From the NCBI GenBank assembly GCA_015179125.1, contig WHVA01000040.1, positions 62,001 through 126,000 of the forward strand: a DNA stretch of 64,000 nucleotides. Direction: 5' to 3'. A program made the translations under genes and the position numbers. The DNA is from Gautieria morchelliformis (Eukaryota > Basidiomycota > Agaricomycetes > Gomphales > Gomphaceae). The notes beneath the pieces are model-generated. The model saw only the letters and a list, made by a program, of their open reading frames with translations, made no database searches and was not told where the DNA came from. How positions within the stretch are numbered: the stretch's first letter is position 1; each line of letters begins with the position of its first letter. Positions 1 to 11,672 of this stretch are shown in pieces.

Positions 1-361
1 CCGAAGCTGAGGAGCACGAGTGCGTATACTCCTAGTATGATGCTACGGTATCTGACCTCTACTAGGCTTGTTCTCACCAGTTTAAAAGATGTTTTGAGTA
101 AAGATCCTGGCCGGAAGTGTTTCCGCCTAATAGGTGGTGTCCTCGTAGAGCGGACAGTAAAGGACGTCGTTCCGGCCCTACAGACGAACCGTGATGGCGT
201 TCGTTTGCTACTTTTATTTGCTTCATTCCCTCACGAGACCTTCTTGCGTTTTGTAGATCAAGCGTGTCATTGTGAACTTAGCAGAGCAGTACAAGTCGAA
301 GGAGGGCGAGTTTAGCGCATTCATTCAAGAATATAACATACGTCCTTCGAGTCAGAACTGA
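1..361 (+). CDS. PFD2: Prefoldin subunit 2 (3' part; gene starts before the window)
   Basis: Three exons are visible: 1-19, 66-198 and 257-361 (stop TGA), with introns of 46 and 58 bases. The joined product contains RKCFRLIGGVLVERTVKDV, the signature block of the beta-type prefoldin subunit 2, and ends with a helix reading IKRVIVNLAEQYKSKEGEF. Prefoldin is the cytosolic hexamer that passes nascent actin and tubulin to the CCT chaperonin, and the beta subunits form part of its central barrel. The second exon follows the human protein residue by residue in its conserved core. The 5' end lies outside the window. The identification is firm; only exon 1 is too short to check independently. Confidence 0.93.
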
Positions 362-705
362 CGTGCGCTTGTCAATTTTACGGCGCGCTTTTTTTTTTTT
401 GCAACTATATAGCATTTGTCCTGTGAGTTTTGTTGTCCTTCATATCTGTGGATTCTTGACCATTGCTTCAGAGTCTCAGTGTTGCACCATGTATCGTTTA
501 ACACGGCATTCGTTTCCCTTACTGATCAATTCAATCTTACTACTTTTCTCACATACAGTACAACAATAATTGAATCCACTCGCTGATGGTCAAATGCGCG
601 AGTAGAACTGTCCTGCGACATTCTAGATCTACATGCAAGCTACTGCAATTAGATGCTCTACAGCGATGACTTGGCGTCATATGTTCAACATGTTGAGCGT
701 CTAAG
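362..705. other. Convergent 3' intergenic region
   Basis: This is the gap between the 3' end of the prefoldin gene (+) and the 3' end of the INO80F-like gene (-). It contains a run of T at about 389-400 and AT-rich stretches that could serve polyadenylation. I see no coding or RNA gene in it. Confidence 0.5.
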
Positions 706-2260
706 CTAGTCCATGATTTCTCCATCCCGCACCCGAGGAAGGGAGTATACATCATCACCAGTCCCTACCACGCCACGGGGCATCCCTCGCTGTGCCCCAT
801 TACGGTCCTGTAGCTCATCGTTCTCTCTGGCATAACGATCCTCGCGATTCACTTGTGAATAAGCATGTTTCCTCTTCATCTCAGACGGAGATTGCCAAAC
901 ATTCTCCCGGGCTGTCTCCCGTTGTTCCTCAGCTTGGTATTCATGTCGAGTATACGTGGCACCACCGTCTCGTGTCCCAAAGGCCTTCGATTCCAGCTGC
1001 GATAACACATCATGTACAGTGGGATTTCTTTTCACGGCATTAAGGTGCCAGGTACGTTCACCCGCTTGGTCTAAAGAGGCCTGTGGTCCTCGATCCGAGG
1101 ACGTGAACGAGTTCTGGATAGGATATGCATACGTTTCGTGAAGAGACGGATGTTCTGTCGGAGAACGCGATCGCGACCTGGGGTGACGGCGTTGATCTTT
1201 CTCGATTTCTTGGGGTAGCCGTCGCTTGTGCTTGGTCCCTTTCTCCGTATCGCGATCAATGTCACGTTTATTTCGATTTGCGGGTCGACGCTCGGGCGAG
1301 GCTTCATACTGGTGGAACCTGATCTCCGAAGGATACTCCTGGAGTGCAAAGACAGTTTCCCCTTGCTCTTGGGCACTGGAATACTCGTGGACGAAAGGGA
1401 ATGTTCGTGAACCACCGTTGCGCACCTCATGGGGCGCATTCGGTTGAGGAGCCTGAGCTATCTCGCCCGGGATGTCCAGCTTTAATCCTCGCTGTCTAGG
1501 CTTGGCTACAGGTTGTGAAGCACCAAAGGTCGGGATGCCTGCTGCTTGCTGATAGCCCATCGGAGGGGCGTTGTCGTCATACGGCTTGTGAGGCGGGACC
1601 ACCCCATGGACTGGTGGTCGTGAATACTGAGACTGTGCAAGGTGCCCAACCTCTGGTCCCACATGGGATTGATCAGGATGGGATCTTGCTTGAACATCGG
1701 GCGACGGTATAAATTGCTGATACGGTTCCTGACCCTGACCTCGATCAGGGGACGGGTATGGATCACCAGTTGGCAGATGGGAAGAAACCACGGGGGATAC
1801 GTTGGATTCGGCGACCGACATTGTTGAAAGCCGTTCGTACAATATTCTGGGCGTCGAGGTAAGCACTATAAATAATGTGACTGGGATAGGAGAAATCGCT
1901 GACGCTCGCTCGAGTCTGAGCCTTTGTATGTTTTTCCGTGCCTTCAAACACTTCAAGTGCAATCTGTCATTATCCTAGAAGAACCATTATATGTAGCGCG
2001 TGAGGAATAGCTGAGAGGAAGAAACGCACAAGTTCGATCTCTTTTACTTTCCGTTTCATGTCCTTGTATTTTGCGACGTAATATATATCGTCGGGTTGCG
2101 TGGAACTGCCGGATGGATACGGATTGGGTTGTTGATGGGCATGAGAACTTGGAGGACCTAGCATGAAAGACAGCGACGTAGGGGGTGCTGCGTCGGTAGG
2201 GGGTGAATGGCGGTAGAATGGTGGCGGGGAAAGACAACCATACGGCTCATGGTTGGACAT
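706..2260 (-). CDS. INO80 complex subunit F-like coiled-coil protein
   Basis: The model is 2260-2030, 1974-1904 and 1846-706, giving 480 residues. Near residue 60 it reads YVAKYKDMKRKVKEIELDND, followed by RLHLKCLKARKNIQRLRLER and ILYERL. This heptad-rich block matches the INO80F/TFPT domain that tethers small subunits to the INO80 chromatin remodeller; the family call is from that block only. The rest is low-complexity: a Pro/Gln-rich segment, then a basic Arg/Ser-rich stretch (KRDIDRDTEKGTKHKRRLPQ) that looks like a nuclear localisation signal. The second intron is 57 bases with a non-consensus GTCAGC donor and keeps frame, so it may be retained in some transcripts. The gene is divergent from NDUFA13, 323 bases away. 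Confidence 0.7.
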
Positions 2261-2583
2261 GGTGGGGAGAGGGAAGGCAGGAAAATGTGGTAAGGAAAGG
2301 ATCTACCCATGTGGATCAATTCCGTAAAACCGGCTGAATGTGTCTAGAATGTATATCTCCTAATTCAGCACCCGCTAAGTCGATCACCATCCATATTTGG
2401 ACTCCCACTCCCGTTTTGGCACACCCACACTTCTTTTGCGACCACTACACCAGTGAGCATATGGTGTTCTGATATTCCTGCCTTTTATTGCTCACTTGCC
2501 TGCTTTTAGTGTCCGTTCCTTATAGGCAGTGCGTGCACCCATAGCTTTCTCGTTCGCTATATAAACACCATGTTACAAGGGAC
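2261..2583. promoter_or_regulatory. Divergent promoter region between INO80F-like gene and NDUFA13
   Basis: The start codons of the two flanking genes face away from each other across 323 bases. A TATA-like ATATAAA lies about 25-30 bases before the NDUFA13 ATG, so it could as well be part of the leader. Regulatory function is inferred from position only. Confidence 0.5.
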
Positions 2584-3037
2584 ATGCCGCCTCCGGGCGG
2601 CTTCCAACCCTTGAAGTATAAGCGCAACCTCCCCGTCAGAGGTCCCGGTGCTCTTACCATTCTGGCCGGCGTTCTTGCCGTCTCGGGCTATGGTTTCTAC
2701 AGGCTAGCACAGGGAAACCTCGAGAAGAGGCAAGCTCAGCCAGCGTACTGACCCAGCCTTGTCATAACTTTTCTTTTCAGAGAACTTGCACGCGAGAAAG
2801 TTTGGTCCAGAATCCACCTCGTCCCTCTCCTCCTGGCGGAAGGCGACCGGGACGCTTACAGACGCCAGCAGGCTGCTTTGGAGCGCGAGAAGGAGATCAT
2901 GAAAGATGTCCAAGGCTGGGTGGTACGTGCCGTGTGTTCTTTCTCGTGTGTCAGTGACATATTCCATATGTCGTCAGCCGGGACAGTCGGTGTACCACAA
3001 GCCGAAACCTACAGATCAGACCATTGTGGTTCTATAG
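2584..3037 (+). CDS. NDUFA13: NADH:ubiquinone oxidoreductase subunit NDUFA13 / GRIM-19
   Basis: Exons are 2584-2729, 2781-2922 and 2978-3037, giving 115 residues. The N-terminus MPPPGGFQPLKYKRNLPVRG is the family signature, followed by one hydrophobic helix (residues about 22-40, ALTILAGVLAVSGYGFYRLA) and a charged helix with RIHLVPLLLAEGDRDAYR and EIMKDVQGWV. It is an accessory subunit of respiratory complex I, anchored in the inner mitochondrial membrane by the single helix. The length matches fungal homologues, somewhat shorter than the human protein. The first intron has a GC donor (GCAAGC) with a normal CAG acceptor; only that splice gives the conserved reading frame. Confidence 0.95.
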
Positions 3038-4031
3038 CATGGTGTACCCTCTTGTACCAAGGAAGGCAATATGTCTTCACCTACACTGCGTCTTTAGAAT
3101 GCCTAATGCCTGTGATGGCCTGCCCGGCCCTGCTAAGCAATTGGTTGCCCGTTCCTCCGTAACCAGTAGCTCCTTCAATTGCCCGATATGTGCTAGCCTG
3201 GTATTCGCCATATCTGGTGACCCAATCAAGTCACGAGCACCACAGGTCCTGACAAGCTCGACCCTAAGACTTTGTCGGTCGGATCACGAATTTGAGGTCA
3301 AAATTTGATTTAACTCAGTGGCAGGGAGTGTTCAACGGACCCGCTTCCCCACCGTTGCGGGAAGGATATGACTCGGAGCTTTGAAAGACCTCGCCGTTAC
3401 TTGCCCAACCCGTACGGGTCTTGCCTAATAGTGTTACAAGACTGATCGTGCGTGTATCACGGAATTGACACTATAAATACTGTACCCTCCTTCCCGAATG
3501 AGCGTATAGGTTATGTTTATTGTGTTATCGTGAAGAAATGGGAACTAAGGTACGCCACGGTGTCAGGCCTTCAGGGCTCCCACCCAACGGGTTTTTATAT
3601 TACTTAGGGCACGTTCCATGCAAGTTTCACTTGAAGGAGGTAAGTACTGGTGAATATCACGTCGAGCAACGTTGATGGTTTGTTCTACGATGCTATATCT
3701 ATGAGATCGGAATTTGTGTGAGCTCTCTGAGGCTCGTAGACTAATTATTTCAGCAGTAGAGGAGAACGGACCCATACTCGAAACACCTGTTGAATTTGCC
3801 CGTCGTGACGCGTCACATGTCACACTTCCCCCGATATCCCCTCGCCAAAAACATTGATTATCATCGCTTATAAAATACCAGCGGTGACTTCGTTACAACT
3901 GATGATAGTCCGAGGATTGTCAGATTTTTCGCACCTTTCGACTAATAGCTTTCTCACATCTGACTATTGAATCACCGGCGGATTCACCGCGTTGCACTTC
4001 ATCGTCTCATAGTGGAAATATAACAGCCTGC
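3038..4031. other. Intergenic, no gene seen
   Basis: About 1 kb between NDUFA13 and the HMG-box gene. The open frames here are short, have no recognisable domain and lack a convincing exon structure. An upstream exon or leader of the HMG-box gene could lie in the last few hundred bases. No tRNA-like or repeat structure was recognised. Confidence 0.5.
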
Positions 4032-5384
4032 ATGGGTAAAGGTTCATCTGTTTACGACGTGCTTTCTACGTTCAGCTCGACAGGAAGACGCGCTTCAGTC
4101 CCATCTCGAGGACGGCTCCATATACTCGGAAAGTCGAGTCGTAAACCTGTCCCCCTTTTGAACATCAAAGTGGGCACCCAAACCGTCCCACGTTCGCTGG
4201 TGCTGTCCTTCTATTCCATCCTTCGCCGTTCTCCTATCGTCGTTGGTACCCTCTGTGATGTACCAATACAGGGACCAAGGCGATTAAACCCCGCTACATC
4301 CTGGCAACACAGTCACCAGTGCTGGCGATTTGAACAATTGCCCTCCTCGGGATGCACAATCACAACACCCTCACACTCTCTTCAGTACTCTGGACTCGCG
4401 AAACGAGGGTACAATAGTGCTGTCAGGTCGTCTAAACCTCAAGATTCACGATCTAAAAAACAACCTACAAAAGCATCCGGGGAGCTCGTGGATAAGAAAG
4501 ATGATAAATGTGCGCACTTGTTTCGCGTTTGTAATTGTGGTCTTCTCTCTCTAATGAGACTCGTCTAGCAACACCACCTCAGCGCTCAGTCCTTCACCCA
4601 CCTAAACAAGCCCCTTCTGTCTGGCAAATATTCTTCATCGACTGGCTTCAAAAGCAGAAATCGTCCGAAGGCGAGGGTAAGAAGCTTAACGTGGCGCAGG
4701 AGGCCAAAGAGGCTGGTCACGTGTATAATGAGCTTTCGCAGGAAGAAAGAGATGTACATTCGACGCCTTCAGGTTCTGCACTCACATACTGATTCACCAC
4801 TTTTAGGCTCTCAAACAGAGAGCGCTTCATTTCAAAGAAAATTATGAGCGCGAGTTCACCGCATGGAAGCGTACCCTCACGCCTACGGACATCGAGCGCG
4901 AAAATGCGTTCCGCGCGGCGCAGCGCAAGGCTGGGAAGTCGCGGCGGAAGAACATCAACGATCCGAATGCGCCCAAAAGGCCGTTGACGGCGTACTTCTT
5001 GTTTTTGCAAGCTATCAGGGCAGACCCACAGATGACGAGGGACGTATTTGGTGACACGACGGAGTCAACCCGACAGAGCGTACTTGCAGCTGCTAAGTGG
5101 CGGAGCATGAGTGACGTAGAAAAACAGGTATATTTATTGTCTACCCGGAGATCGCACTCTAAGAACTGTTGCTGATGGAATTCTCGCTGCAGCGTTATCT
5201 CACCGAAGCGGATAACGCAAAACGTGAATACGACGCCATCCGCAGAGAATACGATGAGCGGCTCCGATCTTTGAACGAATTGTCCGCGACTTCTGTTTTG
5301 GTATATCCCGCTTCTTCGCCTGAATCCTCTACGACAGCATGTGAAATTGGTGTTGGCATGCCGGATACCGCCCTCCACAAGTAA
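4032..5384 (+). CDS. Two-HMG-box DNA-binding protein, probably mitochondrial
   Basis: Exons 4032-4509, 4569-4753, 4807-5127 and 5193-5384 give 391 residues. Box 1 starts around VWQIFFIDWLQKQK and ends in AGHVYNELSQEERD. A basic linker (KAGKSRRKNINDPNAPKRPL) leads to box 2, which reads TAYFLFLQAIRADP and ends in AAKWRSMSDVEKQRYLTEAD. Tandem HMG boxes with a long basic N-terminus are typical of the fungal mitochondrial nucleoid proteins related to Abf2, which package mtDNA; a nuclear HMGB-like role is the alternative. All three introns are phase-consistent. The start is the least certain point: the first 130 residues have no clear homology and a later ATG or an upstream exon could be used. Confidence 0.8.
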
Positions 5385-5477
5385 AGGGGATGCAAAGATG
5401 CAAACTGCAATTTGTTCTGTGGCATATCTTACGGGTAAATGTTAGTTATGTATTCAAATTGATCTCTAATCCCATGT

Positions 5478-6201
5478 TTAATTGTGACGTTTGGAGCTGA
5501 GGTCGATCTGTAGACGAACCACCATTTTCTGGTGTGGTGCGTCGTCTTCATCAAATTCGTCGCCCTAGATATAATATACCTCAGGTTTTGTCTCGTCACT
5601 CGTGTTGCCACTTACTTCTGGCAAGTAACCGAATCTAGAGTTGAAGGACATACTCAGACATGGATTCAAGAATATAAGAATGGCGAGGAAGCACCTTGCG
5701 TAAAATGACACGGCGGGAATCTGCGAGTGCGCGATGACTTGAACAGGACCAGTCCGGCCAGATTTGACATGGTCGTCGATAGCAAATGCATGCAATCTCT
5801 TGACGAGCGCAGCTCCTAAATGGTGCTTTCGATATTCCTTGAGGACGGCGAGCCTCGTTAACTTGTAATACGCTGCGCCGGGTGGCTTGTGCATCCGAAC
5901 AGTACCAATGGGAGTTTTCGATGTAACAAGCCTCATAAGAAAATGAGTAGCAAACGCATCAATTCTAGCAACGGAGACGTGAGAAAACATTAGTATTAGT
6001 CCAAGAAAGGACCCACTCATCTACTTCGACCTCAATTGGAAATTTCTGTTCGTGTACAAAGACCTCGATTCTGCGAATCATTAGAGCGCTCCTCCGAGCT
6101 GTTCCAGTTGCCTACCTGACTTGAACACATTGATCGTACAGTGTCTGCCTGTCTGGCGAGTCGCAACCAGCCTCCACAATCTCGTACGCAGGAGCGCTCA
6201 T
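5478..6201 (-). CDS. GNAT-family N-acetyltransferase
   Basis: Five exons on the minus strand (6201-6116, 6070-6017, 5964-5695, 5634-5616, 5564-5478) give 171 residues, with introns of 45, 52, 60 and 51 bases. The product shows the GNAT fold in order: an N-terminal strand (IEVFVHEQKFPIEVEVDEID), the central IGTVRM strand, then KLTRLAVLKEYRKHHLGAAL, which holds the acetyl-CoA pyrophosphate loop (R-K-H-H-L-G-A), and the C-terminal SFYARFGYLPEGDEFDED with the late H-Q-K-M motif. It resembles the small soluble acetyltransferases of the ElaA/YjcF type; the acceptor substrate is unknown. The 19-base fourth exon is unusually small but is needed to keep frame and restore the conserved FGYLPE motif. 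Confidence 0.88.
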
Positions 6202-6314
6202 TAGTTTGCCAGGAATATTAATTAGCGCCCACCACTATTTTCGAGACTACAAGCAGTGAGTGGAAAGTTTTCGACCTTGCCCAGCCACTGATTGTTGTGT
6301 GAAACTGTACCGTA

Positions 6315-9300
6315 TTGCACCTAGCTTTGTGCATGCCGGATGCGTTCTCTGCGGTCATATACGGTGCACTGCTGTCTTCTCGCTCTTTTTCCGGAAGTTG
6401 CACGTCTTCGCGATCAGTGATCAAGGTCATTGTAGGCTGTATGCGTGGCAGACGTGGTTTGCATACGTCCAGTGATCCATTCATTCCTCAACACACGCGC
6501 AAAAGTCGATGTCGCCGATCCCCAAAATCGGAGCCAGGTGTCGCGTTAACTACTGGAGCTTGTCAATGTTGCCGTGGTGCCTTGAAAACGCCTAAAGCTG
6601 GTAGGTAATCTACTGATACGCCTGTAATAGCCGTCACTCATCCTTTTAAGCAGTCAGCCTGTTGTGTCGTTCCCTGTTACCTAATTGGCCGTATCTATCT
6701 CATTCGCCTCTTCTATGGTTGAGCAACACGCGAAGCCTACCGATGCGACACTCCGTGGCCTTTGTGCACTCGAAACACGACTGTTTGGACGTTCAGTCTT
6801 ACGCCGCTCCAGAGACCATCCAGCAGACGGACGCCTTGTCTGAGGTACAAATCGAGGCACTGGAGCGTTTTCATGCTTGCATACCTGGAAAGCAGTTGGA
6901 GTCCGGAGATATGGACGCAGCTTGGGAAGCGTTTGAAGAACTCAGGACATCAGATACGCTCTCATACTTGTCTCTGGACGACTTGACGGCCTTCGCACTC
7001 TGGGTCTATGACGTGACTCGATTACCCTCCCTTAAACCAGAACTATTGTCGAGCGAATTGTCCGGACGGGTACGGCAGCTTCATGATGCATTTCAGCGTA
7101 GAGTCGAGGGCGCCGTCGCACCTCAGCTCTGGACAATCAAAATGTGGGCAAATTGTCTAGCGGTGCACGCGCTTGTTATCGCCGGCAAACTCGACGAGGC
7201 TTCGCAGTTGTTGACGGAAGGATTCCCCAGGTTCAGAAACATGGTGATGCTGCAGGATGTTCGGTCCTTGGAACAGGTTTTCCTCGCTTTGTGCCAGCAC
7301 CGTTCTGTTGAAGATGGTTTGGCCGTCGTGACCGAATTGTGGCCTTGTCTCAGTGGCCTTCTTCGTTTTCACCAGTTTTCACCGAAACCGGACATCAACG
7401 CCGCGCTTGAGAAGCTCCGATTCAGCTTAACGAGCACCTTGGGAACCATTGACGAAGCCAGTGATCTTCTTCAAAACTTGCGCGATCCTTCACTCCAAGA
7501 GCCTGGCATACCTGTCTTTGCTACTCTGTACGGTCTACAGGAGTCGGCGGCGACCATATATGAAAAATATTGTGATTTCGTCTCTCGGGGGGTACCGATA
7601 CCTTGGAAGGGCCACATTCGCTTCTTTATGGCCCTGCTGTGGAAAGGTGCATATATCCAGGCGTACGCCTTGCGCAAGCATATCTATTCGACCTTGCCCG
7701 ATATCGAGCGTAGGCTAGAGCTCCTTCAACTCGCGCTAATACACGATGATTTGGCAGCCTTAAAAGGCGATGACATCGATCCATTGTCATTGATGGCGGT
7801 CCGCTTGGCAAAGGGCCGTCTTATCGACTGTCTCAATGGGTTGATCTCGTCGCCGAACGATTTGCTCTCAGTATGGGATGATATAGTATTGTCTGATTGC
7901 TGCATCCATCGGTTCAATCAGGGAGATGTCCATTCTGAACTAGGCGACGATGAGCTCTTGGCTTTTGCAAGGCTTGTTGTAAAAGAATCCTGCGCAACGC
8001 CTGACGATGGAGATATCCCGAATGCAACACGATTCGCCCATGTTCTGGATCAGATCGCCGAAGAAATGACTCGCCGAACACATAGGCGTCGAGGCCCCGA
8101 CGAAGAGCACCCTCAATTGCCGGCAATCCTATGGCATTCCCTGACACTAAAGGGAGAGTTATCGTCTGTGATGGATATGTTGGTCAAAGACGTCAAAGGC
8201 CAGTGGTATCCTGACTTTGTGCGGGCTTTGACACAGCTTTTTCTCGCCAAGCTGCGTCTCGATGGTCTCGATGGTGCTTTTGAGTGTCTGGTCCGCTTAT
8301 GGCATGTGGTTATCCGGCACCTGGATCATGCAGATCACCGATACAAGGGTACAATGAGAGCAGAAAGCGCAAATCTGCGAAAGTGTATATTCACACGATT
8401 CGCAGTGATTGAAAATCCTGTCGATTGGATTGCTCGTGCCACAAAAACACCAGAGGCACAGCACATCGCCGCACAGATCTTCTTCTTCCTTCTTGGCGGC
8501 CAATCTAATCATGACGCGATGTGTCAGCTGTTCGATGATCTTCGAAGTCGTGGGTTCTCGGTGTCTTACGAAGCGCATATATACTTATTGAAAGTCTTCA
8601 CCTCGGGGCATGCCTTTGATTTTGCTAATCGTGTTTACGACTCCTTTTTTACTCAGTACCCAACGAAACGTCAAAACCTTAATCTGAGGTCCAAACACGA
8701 GCTTCACCTTGGTCTCAGTTTGTCTTCACTTCAGGGCCACTGCGAACATGCAGAGGAGTGCTTTAAGGAGCTGGATGCCCGTGGCTTGATAACACGAGGC
8801 ACACAACAACGGCTGTTGCACGCATACGCAGTCCTCGGCAACACGGAACGTGTCCATGCATTGTTTCACCAATTTTTTTCCTCTCGAATCACACCATTGT
8901 CGACACCGAATGTCGTTGACTATCGAGAGGTGGTCTATGCTCATGTCCGCGCTGGGGATCTGCCTGGTATAAACCAGTGGCTCGACGAGATGATTCGAAC
9001 AAACATCCCACCCGACCTTAGCACTTACAACATGATTCTCCTCGCATTTTCTACGTCGTCTGACTTGGAGTCCGCTACTGCTGTCCTGGCCCGAATGTAC
9101 GAGAATGAAGTGCGGCCGGACAAAATATCGTACACGACGGTCTTGTCCATCATGGCTGACAGGAAGGATCCCGTCTCTGCAGAGCAACTGTACCAGCGTG
9201 CTATTAATGAGGGTATTCGACCAGACGACATCATGACCATGTGCCTTATGGACGCCCACGTCGAGGCGGGCTCGTGGAAAGGTGTCATCCGCGCGTTCGA

Positions 9301-10858
9301 TTTTCTTCAACACTCAGCAAATCGGAGCGTCCGCACCACCACACAGCTTTACAACACTCTCCTGAAGGCATACGTGCTTATAGGTGCTCCTTTTGACGTT
9401 GTTGCCAGTGTATTTCGGCGTTTCGAGAGCCTCAACCTCGTGCCCACCGTTCATACGTATACGCTACTGATCCAATCGGCATGCGACTCTAACCGGATGG
9501 ATATCGTCAGTGATCTCTTTCAGGAGATGGACAGTTTGCCTTCCCAAGGGAGGGCCAAGTCGCATGTCGATGCATATGTCATGACTATCATTATGGCTGG
9601 CTTTCTTCGACATGGCGACAAGAAGAGAGCCAAGTTAGTATACGACGAGATGAACACTCGTGCCCTTCAGCCAAGGGCGGTCACATTTGGAGTCATAATT
9701 CAAGCGTATGCCAATGAAAGATCTGAGGAGAGCCTTCAGATAGCGGAGGAGTTTATGCGTAGTTTACTCACCGCCGAGGAGTCGCAAAGGGCATGGCTGG
9801 GTTCTACTCGTGGTGGCCGACCCAAGGCCTTGGAAGCTGTTTTCGGTCCATTAATGTCAATTTATGGCCGAAAGCTCGATATCACCGCTGTCGAAAGGCA
9901 GTTCGACGAAATGCTCGCCATTGGGGGGCAACCTACACTCGTCTCACTCACTATGTTGATGGATGCATATCGCCGCATCGGGAACCTTGACGGTGTACAG
10001 CACATGTGGTCTGAGATCGTGGAGGTCGCATTACGTATATCACAAAGTGACGTCTTCGAACGACTCCCCTCGCCAACACGGTCACCGCCGAAGACTCTTG
10101 ATATTCCACAACACCAAGCTAACATCCTCTGCCTCCCCTTGTCGGTATACATCACTACCTTGTCTGCAGCAGGGCGTCACGTCGAGATAGCGACAACCTG
10201 GCGGCAAGTCAAGGACTTGGGCTTTGCGTTTGATGCGCATAATTGGAATCACCTTGCTGTGGCTCTGATTCGTGCAGGCGAGGTGGAGCGCGCATATGAG
10301 CTCGTGGAACGCGTCCTCGTGCCTTATCAGCAACAGATTCGATTCTCTCTCAGAGAGCGAACTAAAGCGCCCAAAACGCCATTGACCTTTCTTAGTCTCG
10401 GGAGCGACGGCGCTGAGGACGATGGTGGGGGCAGAGAGGAAGAAGTGAAGGACACGCCAAGCTCGCCCATACGGACAACCGATCGACGCATTGAGGCGGT
10501 TGACTCATCGACTAGACAACAGCATTTGCTCACTCCGTTTGGCGAAACAGACCCTGACCCAGCGCAGCCCCTGCACGAGTTGCAACAGATGTCTCTCACA
10601 TGGCAGGCGTGGCGCACACACACCGCTACGCTCAATGCGTTGGCTGAAGCCACGAGGACGCTGGCGGCTGGGCAGCGGGTAAGGCCTAGTGGAGGCGAGA
10701 TACCGCCAGATCAGGACCCACGGCGGATGAGCCCCGAACAGGTACGGGATTTCAGTATGCGAGAAAGGGAAGAGGCGGGGATGATATTGGAGAATATTCA
10801 ACGCAATTATCCGAACGCGGTATGGCTTGTGGAAAGCCGGGAAATGCGTAGAGAGTAA
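6315..10858 (+). CDS. Large pentatricopeptide-repeat protein, probably mitochondrial
   Basis: Exon 1 (6315-6600) and exon 2 (6654-10858) are joined by a 53-base intron and encode 1496 residues. The N-terminus is basic, hydroxyl-rich and contains RGRRGLHTSS, a typical mitochondrial targeting end. From roughly residue 830 on, degenerate 35-residue PPR units are recognisable (for example PPDLSTYNMILLAF, RPDKISYTTVLSIM, VPTVHTYTLLIQSA, QPRAVTFGVIIQAY). PPR proteins bind organellar RNA and act in mitochondrial transcript processing, stability or translation. The first half is helical without clear consensus repeats. The C-terminus is acidic and disordered. Start alternatives are ATGs at 6333 or downstream. 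The RNA target cannot be inferred. Confidence 0.88.
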
Positions 10859-11045
10859 AAATAGGATACGTTTGTTGGATGATAAAGAGAGCGTACAAAC
10901 ACAGAGAACTTTGATTGGGTACAGACACAATAATAAGTGGGAGCGCGCTCCGGGTCCCTGATCGAACGCAACCTTAAAGAAAACATGACGAAAACTATAC
11001 AGCCATTCCCAAAGGTCCGTATTCTAGGCTGGCTTAATAGCGCCT

Positions 11046-11641
11046 CTAGGATGACTCGTCGGACGAAGCAGTGCCGGCCCGAAGAGGACGCCGCTGCTGT
11101 TTGCCCGTGCCGTGTCTATTTCGCTTCAAGAGAGAAATGAAATGAGACGACACGAAGGAATCATAGGTGTGAACTGCTTACCAATGGCAACTTTTGTCCC
11201 TGATTCCCGAATGCAATGGAAAGCGCGGTCGTGTCCGGCACGCCGGGGAAGCGCTTCGCAGAGTACACCGTGAAGGGTTCCGTAAACACCTGCGCTAACA
11301 CGGGGGACACCCCCGTATGCACCGAATTCGAAAGCCCATTAGGTGCTGGGGGTCTGCAAAACCACGATTTCCCGTCAGTGTCATATTACTTGCACAGGAA
11401 CTCGAGAATACAAATGTACTCACACACCCACGTTCATGAGTCTCATACGGAGACGGAATGTGCCCTCTGTGCGGATGCTCAGGTCTTGGAAAAGGAAGAA
11501 GATACCGGGCTTGCGGTGTTCGTCCTGGAGACGCTGTGCATTCGCGGAAAGTGGCCCGACTAGCGTGCGTGTGTAGGTATGTCGTGGGAGGTGAGGGACC
11601 GTGCGCTGTGATGATTGTTGTTCCTCCTGATGCTGCTGTTG

Positions 11642-11672
<31 letters not shown>

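Noticed and set aside
3563-3823. 86-codon minus-strand open frame in the 3.0-4.0 kb gap
   Set aside because: No recognisable motif, no supporting exon structure and chance-level length.
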